A stretch of DNA of 11,037 nucleotides. Origin: an uncultured Anaerotruncus sp. (GTDB lineage Bacteria; Bacillota; Clostridia; Oscillospirales; Ruminococcaceae). The notes under the pieces were generated by a model. That model saw only the letters and a program-made list of their open reading frames with translations, was not told the origin of the DNA and did not search any database. The stretch lies in assembly GCF_902490045.1 (NCBI RefSeq), contig NZ_CABUCJ010000081.1, positions 1 through 11,037 of the forward strand, in the 5' to 3' direction. This document shows, piece after piece, positions 1-4,509 of this stretch (position 1 is its first letter; each line of letters begins with the position of its first letter). The position numbers and the translations under genes are program-made.

Positions 1-2
1 GG

Positions 3-836
3 GCGCGGCCCGCGCCCGGAGAACTCGTGCGGGTGGAGGACGTGTCCTTCTCCTACGACGACAACAGGGTCCTCAGCCACGTGGACCTGACGGTCAGCGC
101 GCGCGAACGCATCGCGCTGGTCGGGAAGAACGGCGCGGGCAAGACCACCCTCGCCAACCTGCTGATCGGGGTCATCCGGCCCGACGAGGGCCGCGTGCTC
201 ATCGAGGGGGAGGACTACGGCGCCCTTTCGATCAAGGAGATCGGCGAGCGGATCGGCTACGTCATGCAGAACCCCAACCAGATGCTCGTCAAGGACATGA
301 TCCGCGACGAGATCACCCTCGCGCTGAAACTCCGCCGGGTGGATGAAAAAACGATCGAGGAAAAGCTCGAGCTGGTGCTCCGCCTCTGCGGCCTTTCCAA
401 AATGCGCAGCTGGCCGGTGTCGGCCCTCTCCTACGGGCAGCGCAAGCGGGTGACGATCGCCTCGATCCTTGTCATGCAGCCGAAGATCATGATCTTCGAC
501 GAGCCGACCGCGGGGCAGGACTACTTCCACTACCGCGAGATCATGGACTTCCTCGACCGGCTCAACCGGGAGATGGGGCTCACGATCCTCTTCATCACCC
601 ACGACATGCATCTGGCGATCGAATACACCGACCGCGCCGTCGTCATGGCGGACGGGGAAAAGATCGGGGACGGGGACGTCTTCCGGATGCTCTCCGACCC
701 GGACATCCTGCGCCGCGCGAGCCTCAAGGAGACGTCGCTCTGCAAGCTGGCGCGCCGCCTCGGCCTCGAGCCGGAGGCGTTCGTGCGCCACTTCATCGAA
801 TACGAAAGGATGGTGAGGCGGCATGACGAGCAATAG
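3..836 (+). CDS. Energy-coupling factor ABC ATPase, C-terminal part; 5' end likely outside window
   Basis: This is an ATP-hydrolysing subunit of an ECF-type vitamin or nutrient importer, acting on the cytoplasmic face of the membrane. Numbered from the GTG at 27, it shows Walker A GKNGAGKTT (33-41), a Q-loop at Q81, the signature LSYGQ (134-138; LSYGQ is common in ECF ATPases), Walker B IMIFDEPT with D158/E159, and the switch histidine H192 in FITHD. The GTG at 27 has no convincing ribosome binding site. The same frame stays open to the left edge and reads ARPAPGEL just before the domain, which looks like an interdomain linker. I therefore infer that this is the second ABC domain of a fused double ATPase of the kind paired with UPF0397-type S components. 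A single-domain protein starting at 27 is the alternative. It overlaps the EcfT gene by 14 nt, so the two are translationally coupled. The S component is not visible. Confidence 0.88.
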   Translation, partial: ARPAPGELVRVEDVSFSYDDNRVLSHVDLTVSARERIALVGKNGAGKTTLANLLIGVIRPDEGRVLIEGEDYGALSIKEIGERIGYVMQNPNQMLVKDMIRDEITLALKLRRVDEKTIEEKLELVLRLCGLSKMRSWPVSALSYGQRKRVTIASILVMQPKIMIFDEPTAGQDYFHYREIMDFLDRLNREMGLTILFITHDMHLAIEYTDRAVVMADGEKIGDGDVFRMLSDPDILRRASLKETSLCKLARRLGLEPEAFVRHFIEYERMVRRHDEQ

Positions 837-1665
837 CCTGGTCCGGTTCAGCCCCGGCGCCACCCCGCTGCACACCCTCTGCGGGCAGGTCAAGGTGCTG
901 CTCTTCATCGTATTCATCATCCTGACGATCTCCACCTTCGACTGCCGCATCCTGCTGGCGGTCACGGCGGTTGCGGCGGCCGCGCTCGCGTCGCTGCGCC
1001 CCAACTGGAAGATCATCTGGGCGCTCATGCTCGTCGCAATGGGGCTCAACACGGTGAACCTCATCCTCTTCTACCTCTTCAACCCGCACATCGGCTGTGA
1101 GTTCGTCGGCACCTGCACCGAGCTGTTCCGTTTTTCCGCCCGGCTTGTCATGCCCGCCGAAACGCTGTGGTATTTCGTCGTGCGCACCCTCAAGGTGGTG
1201 GCGATGTTCCTTGTCTCCCTCTGGCTCATCTTCGTCGTCACCCCCACCCAGCTCGCCGCCGGCTTCAACCGGATCGGGCTGCCCTACAAGCTGTCGATGG
1301 TCTTTTCCATCGCGCTGCGCTACCTGCCCGACCTCATCAAGGACTACAAGAACATCTCCGCGTCCATTCAGGCGCGCGGGCTCGAGCTGGGCCGCAAAAA
1401 GACCACCCTCAAGGCGAAGATCGAGGGGGTCGTGTCGATCGCGGTGCCGCTCATCCTCTCCTCCTTCGACGACGTGGGCACGATCGCGGACGCGCTCGAC
1501 CTGCGCGGCTTCGGCAAGAACAAAAAGCGCACCTGGTATGTCGAGACGCCCTATGGCAGGCTTGATAAAATCTGTCTTGTGCTGGCGGCCGTGCTGGCCG
1601 TATTGACGACGGCCTACATGGCCTACGGCGTCATCGTCAAGCCGCCGATGTGGTATCCGTTTTAA
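823..1665 (+). CDS. ecfT: ECF transporter transmembrane coupling protein (EcfT/CbiQ family)
   Basis: This is the membrane scaffold of an energy-coupling factor importer. It links ATP hydrolysis in the ABC subunits to toppling of the substrate-binding S component. The 280-residue protein has hydrophobic segments at about 25-60, 64-86, 114-140, 203-213 and 249-271. It carries the two Arg-Gly coupling motifs that dock into the ATPase grooves: ARG at 184-186 (in SIQARGLELG) and LRG at 227-229 (in LDLRGFGKN). Length and motif order fit the family. The ATG at 823 lies inside the end of the ATPase gene, preceded by an AAGGATGGTGAGG purine stretch, supporting coupled translation. The transported substrate cannot be read from T and A subunits alone. 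The SAM hydrolase downstream hints at nucleoside or one-carbon metabolism, but that is inference. Confidence 0.9.
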   Translation: MTSNSLVRFSPGATPLHTLCGQVKVLLFIVFIILTISTFDCRILLAVTAVAAAALASLRPNWKIIWALMLVAMGLNTVNLILFYLFNPHIGCEFVGTCTELFRFSARLVMPAETLWYFVVRTLKVVAMFLVSLWLIFVVTPTQLAAGFNRIGLPYKLSMVFSIALRYLPDLIKDYKNISASIQARGLELGRKKTTLKAKIEGVVSIAVPLILSSFDDVGTIADALDLRGFGKNKKRTWYVETPYGRLDKICLVLAAVLAVLTTAYMAYGVIVKPPMWYPF

Positions 1666-1740
1666 AGGCTTGCAACTGCCATCGAAATTGCAGGGCACGC
1701 GGCTGCCACAAAGCCGGATCAGTAAATGGAGGTAACAGTT

Positions 1741-2583
1741 ATGAAACCCTATGTCGTGTTCAGTACGGATTTTGGCCTGAAGGACGGAGCGGTCTGCTCG
1801 ATGTACGGCGTCGTCAAATCGATCGACCCGGAGATCGAGATGTTCAACCTCACCCATGAGGTCACCAAATTCTGCACCTGGACGGCGTCCTACCGCCTGT
1901 GGCAGTCGATGGCCTTCTGGCCCAAGGGAACCATCTTCGTGTCGGTCGTCGACCCGGGCGTCGGGACCCCCCGCAAGGCGTGCGTCGCCAGGACGAGCAA
2001 CGGCTACTACGTCGTCACCCCCGACAACGGCTCGCTGACGCTGGTGAAGGAGAAATTCGGCATCGACGAGGTTCGCGAGATCGACGAGACCCGCAACCGG
2101 CTGGTCGGCGCGGGCACCGAGGACGTGGCGATCTTCCACGGGCGCGACCTCTTCGCCTACTGCGCGGGCAAGCTCGCGGCGGGGCTCATCGACTTCGAGG
2201 GAGTCGGTCCGGCCTACGGCGTCGACGAGATCATCTGCAACCCGCTGCCCGAGGCGAAAATCACCGAGGGCCGCGCCGACGGCTATGTCGCGATGATCTG
2301 CCCGAACTTCGGCTGTGTGGACACCAACATCAATTACCAGCAGTTCGTCGCGGCGGGCTTCCGGCACGGCGACATGGTAAACGTCCTGGTCAGGCACGGC
2401 GGCGAGGTCAAGTTCGAGGGCAGGGTGCTCTTCCACCGCTCCTTCGGCTACGTCGCCAAGGGCGAGCCGATCATCTACAACAACGAGCTCAACAACCTCG
2501 ACCTCTCCCTCAACGAGGTCAGCATGGGCGAGACCTACGGCATCTCCTACGGTCCCGACTGGACGATCAGCATCTGGAAATAA
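1741..2583 (+). CDS. SAM hydroxide adenosyltransferase (SAM hydrolase, DUF62 family)
   Basis: The enzyme is predicted to hydrolyse S-adenosylmethionine to adenosine and L-methionine, using water instead of the halide used by its fluorinase and chlorinase relatives. The 280-residue protein has the family landmarks: STDFGLKDGAV at the N terminus, VVDPGVGTPRK (with Asp and Arg 7 residues apart), TPDNGSLT, and FHGRDLF. The Asp-Arg-His set known to position hydroxide in this family is intact, which argues against halogenase activity. I chose the ATG at 1741 because GGAGGT sits at 1728-1733. An in-frame ATG at 1726 would place that Shine-Dalgarno inside the coding sequence. It lies 75 nt downstream of EcfT in the same direction and probably shares its transcript. 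I recall DUF62 genes recurring beside UPF0397-type ECF transporters in Firmicutes. The physiological role is not settled. Confidence 0.88.
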   Translation: MKPYVVFSTDFGLKDGAVCSMYGVVKSIDPEIEMFNLTHEVTKFCTWTASYRLWQSMAFWPKGTIFVSVVDPGVGTPRKACVARTSNGYYVVTPDNGSLTLVKEKFGIDEVREIDETRNRLVGAGTEDVAIFHGRDLFAYCAGKLAAGLIDFEGVGPAYGVDEIICNPLPEAKITEGRADGYVAMICPNFGCVDTNINYQQFVAAGFRHGDMVNVLVRHGGEVKFEGRVLFHRSFGYVAKGEPIIYNNELNNLDLSLNEVSMGETYGISYGPDWTISIWK

Positions 2584-2592
2584 TGAAGCGGC

Positions 2593-2618
2593 GCGGGCGG
2601 GCCGTGGGGCCCGCCCGC
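2593..2618 (+). terminator. GC-rich hairpin after SAM hydrolase gene (weak terminator or attenuator)
   Basis: An 11-bp perfect inverted repeat (arms 2593-2603 and 2608-2618, all G/C, loop GTGG) starts 10 nt after the stop codon. It is followed by TTCCGATAG, not a T-tract, so it is a poor intrinsic terminator. It may stabilise the upstream mRNA 3' end or cause partial termination before the GNAT gene. An alternative pairing of AAGCGG at 2586-2591 with CCGCTT at 2615-2620 is possible. Confidence 0.5.
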
Positions 2619-2637
2619 TTCCGATAGAGGTGATCGG

Positions 2638-3435
2638 TTGATTATCACATGCGCGGATTCGCATGCCGGGCTGCTCGAAAGCTATCTCGAGCATGAATAC
2701 GTCTTTAACACCTTTCTGCTGGCCGACCTGCGGCTGTACGGGGTCAGCGCCCCCTTCCAGGACACCTGGGCGGACGTGGAAAACGGCGTCTGCCGGGCGG
2801 TATACATGCGGTTCTACCAGAACCTGATGGTCTATGGGGAGGCCGTGGACGGGGCTTTTGTGCGCTCCCTTTTGAAACGCTTTCCAATTTCTGTTATAAT
2901 GGGAAAACAAGAGCTCGTCGAACGGCTTGGCGGGGACGCGGGCGATGGATATATCCTCCGGTGCAAGCGGCTTTGCATGCTGGAGGGGGAGGACGCGCTC
3001 CTGCCGGACACGGGGCGGGCGCGCAGGGCGGCCCCCGCGGACGCGGGGCGCATCCACCGGTTTTTGCAGGGCCTGCCGGAGTTCACCTCCCTCTATGCGT
3101 CGGGCGAGATGATCGCGGACCGCATCCGCAAAAACGACGGCGTCCACCTGATGCTGGAGCGGGAGGGGCGGATCGTTTCGCACGGCAACAGCACCGCCGG
3201 CGCGGGGCGGACGGTCATGCTCGGCGGGGTGGGCACCGCGCCCGCCTTCCGCGGGCGCGGGTACGCCTCCGGGATCGTCTCCGCGCTCTCCCGCGCCGTG
3301 CTGGCCGAGGGGAAGAAGCCCTGCGTCTTCTGCGGGCGCGGACCGGAGGAAAACCTCTTTGACCGTCTCGGCTTCCGGACGGTGGGGGGCTGGGCGACTT
3401 TGGAGGCGGTGGAAAGGACGGGAACCGATGAATAA
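2638..3435 (+). CDS. GNAT family N-acetyltransferase
   Basis: This is a predicted acetyl-CoA dependent acyltransferase with unknown acceptor. The 265-residue protein has a divergent N-terminal half (about 1-120) and a recognisable GNAT fold in the second half. Motif A is GGVGTAPAFRGRGYAS (196-211) with the acetyl-CoA pyrophosphate loop RGRGYA (205-210). It is followed by a helix and then the family-typical FDRLGFRTVG near 241-250. The start is TTG at 2638, supported by AGAGGTGA at 2626-2633. The ATG at 2649 is out of frame. The stop codon region overlaps the GntR gene by 8 nt, so the two are co-translated. The enzyme could act on a small molecule linked to the upstream transporter, but nothing in the sequence identifies the substrate. 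An internal promoter lies at 2872-2900. Confidence 0.82.
   Translation: MIITCADSHAGLLESYLEHEYVFNTFLLADLRLYGVSAPFQDTWADVENGVCRAVYMRFYQNLMVYGEAVDGAFVRSLLKRFPISVIMGKQELVERLGGDAGDGYILRCKRLCMLEGEDALLPDTGRARRAAPADAGRIHRFLQGLPEFTSLYASGEMIADRIRKNDGVHLMLEREGRIVSHGNSTAGAGRTVMLGGVGTAPAFRGRGYASGIVSALSRAVLAEGKKPCVFCGRGPEENLFDRLGFRTVGGWATLEAVERTGTDE
2872..2900 (+). promoter_or_regulatory. Candidate sigma-A promoter inside the GNAT gene
   Basis: TTGAAA (2872-2877) and TATAAT (2895-2900) are separated by exactly 17 nt. A TGT just before the -10 makes it an extended -10. The match is 5 of 6 and 6 of 6 to consensus, in an AT-rich patch within an otherwise very GC-rich gene, so a chance match is less likely than usual. 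Transcription would start near 2907 and cover the GNAT C-terminal half and the whole GntR gene. This would give the regulator its own expression. Confidence 0.6.
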
Positions 3436-4159
3436 GAAGATCACGAGCCTCAACGACAACAAAATCCCTTCCTACGTTTCGATCTACAACCAGATTTACT
3501 CCGATATCGTCGGCGGCGTCTATGAGAACGGCTCCCAGCTTCCGAGCGAGCCGGTGCTCGCCGAAAGGTACGGGGTCAGCCGCAACACGCTGCGGCAGGC
3601 GCTGACCATTTTGAGCGAGGACCACCTCATCGCCAAGCAGCAGGGCAAGGGGACCTTCATCACCTACGACCCCGGGCGCGGCGCGCCCGCCAGCCGGATT
3701 GTCAATCCGGTCATCGAATGCGCGCGCCGGGAGATCACCGAGGTTAAAATCTCCTACAACTACGGCCCGCCCACCGAGATCGCCCAGCACCGGCTGGGCA
3801 TCCGCGTCAGCGAGATCGTCATGGCGAGCAACAACGTTTATTATTCGGGCGGCCGCCCGATCGGACATTCGTTCGTGCAGATCCCGGTGCGGTATGTCAA
3901 CGAGCTCGACGTCGACCTCAACAACGAGGACGAGGCCGACGCGCTGGTTAACCGGAGGATTTTCGAGCTGGCGAGCTCCGCCGAGCTCTCCTTCAAGGTC
4001 GTCCCGGCGGAGGACAACGTCACCGCCTTTTTGCAGGTGGAGAACGAGACGCCGATCATCTACATCGAGGAGATCCTCTACGGCCCCCAGAAGGAGGGGA
4101 TCGCCCGCTGCAAATTCTACTTTCTGCCCGAGGATTACGACATCAATTTCCGCTTATAA
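3428..4159 (+). CDS. GntR family transcriptional regulator, HutC/UTRA subfamily
   Basis: This is a DNA-binding repressor or activator controlled by a small ligand. The 243-residue protein has an N-terminal winged helix (about 15-80) with the classic GntR run LPSEPVLAERYGVSRNTLRQAL (38-59) and the wing sequence QQGKGTFI (71-78). The C-terminal UTRA effector domain (about 95-240) ends in the typical CKFYFLPEDY strand-turn. UTRA domains bind sugar phosphates, amino acids, nucleotides or similar metabolites; the ligand here is unknown. I chose the ATG at 3428, which overlaps the GNAT stop as ATGAATAA, because a longer in-frame start at 3359 would add 23 residues of Arg/Trp-rich sequence outside the family. 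The likely targets are this block (ECF, SAM hydrolase, GNAT) or the divergent-function operon downstream, by proximity only. Confidence 0.9.
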   Translation: MNKKITSLNDNKIPSYVSIYNQIYSDIVGGVYENGSQLPSEPVLAERYGVSRNTLRQALTILSEDHLIAKQQGKGTFITYDPGRGAPASRIVNPVIECARREITEVKISYNYGPPTEIAQHRLGIRVSEIVMASNNVYYSGGRPIGHSFVQIPVRYVNELDVDLNNEDEADALVNRRIFELASSAELSFKVVPAEDNVTAFLQVENETPIIYIEEILYGPQKEGIARCKFYFLPEDYDINFRL

Positions 4160-4190
4160 CGCTTTCCCTTCCTACACAGGAAATTGCCGA

Positions 4191-4234
4191 AGACAGCCCC
4201 CGCTCCGGGTCCCGGAGCGGGGGCTGTCTTTTTT
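4191..4234 (+). terminator. Strong rho-independent terminator after GntR gene
   Basis: A perfect 19-nt inverted repeat (arms 4191-4209 and 4211-4229; in practice an 18-bp stem with a 3-nt loop) runs directly into six T residues (4229-4234). It begins about 30 nt after the GntR stop codon. This marks the end of the ECF/SAM hydrolase/GNAT/GntR block and separates it from the PTS operon. Confidence 0.95.
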
Positions 4235-4457
4235 GCCGGCGCGGAGGAGGAAATAACTGGAGATGCGCCGGGAGGGGTCTTTTTTTTGCGCGCGCATGGT
4301 ATGATGGTTGGTATGAAAAATCTGTCGAAGGGATGAAAAACGGCGGGACGGATACGGGAATGTGCCTGAAAACCGTCGACATAACGGAGAGAAAACTGGA
4401 AGTTCGCCACAAAACTGACGGAAATCGCGCCGCTGTGTCGAACCTTCGCAAAATCTA

Positions 4458-4486
4458 TTTACGCGCCCGGGGCGCGGGGTTATGAT
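4458..4486 (+). promoter_or_regulatory. Candidate promoter of the PTS operon with inverted-repeat spacer
   Basis: TTTACG (4458-4463) and TATGAT (4481-4486) are 17 nt apart, matching 4 of 6 and 5 of 6 consensus bases. The spacer contains the inverted repeat CGCGCC-CGG-GGCGCG (4462-4476), a possible operator. The Shine-Dalgarno GGGAGG (4496-4501) lies close to the predicted start site near 4493, so the leader would be very short. I see no clear sigma-54 -24/-12 element in the spacer. Confidence 0.4.
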
Positions 4487-4509
4487 CACTTTAACGGGAG
4501 GACGCCAAC

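Larger units (their letters stand above)
4160..4509. other. Intergenic region between GntR and PTS regulator genes
   Basis: This 350-nt spacer holds the GntR terminator (4191-4234) and a T8 run at 4280-4287. The T run is preceded by a weak 7-bp inverted repeat (4236-4242 with 4265-4271, 22-nt loop). There is an isolated TATGAT at 4300-4305 without a good -35. Six A-tracts centred near 4318, 4338, 4370, 4393, 4412 and 4451 follow, then a candidate promoter at 4458-4486. I see no credible gene: the + strand ORFs are 11-13 codons and the minus-strand ones have no family resemblance. Confidence 0.7.

Noticed and set aside
1741..2583. Possible fluorinase or chlorinase instead of SAM hydrolase
   Set aside because: The Asp-Arg-His hydroxide-positioning set appears intact, and no halometabolite genes are nearby.
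793..3462. An 889-codon open frame on the minus strand, opposite EcfT, SAM hydrolase and GNAT
   Set aside because: It lies antisense to three genes with clear family motifs. Its product is low-complexity Arg/Asp/Val/His-rich sequence with no recognisable domain, as expected for a GC-rich shadow frame lacking stops.
4236..4287. A 7-bp inverted repeat followed by a T8 run, considered as a second terminator
   Set aside because: The loop is 22 nt and the T run begins 8 nt after the stem, unlike a working intrinsic terminator. The strong terminator at 4191-4234 already explains the site.
4263..4304. A 13-codon ORF after GGAGGAGG at 4243-4250, considered as a leader peptide
   Set aside because: The spacing to the ATG is long (12 nt), the peptide has no suggestive codon run, and no attenuator structure links it to the downstream gene.
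4300..4305. TATGAT as a -10 element for the PTS operon
   Set aside because: At the proper distance the -35 position holds only TCTTTT-like sequence, and the site is over 200 nt from the gene. The 4458-4486 candidate is better.
4416..4436. GG-N10-GC spacing in the spacer, considered as a sigma-54 promoter
   Set aside because: Only the four core bases match; the flanking TGGCAC and TTGCA positions do not. The regulator also lacks GAFTGA.
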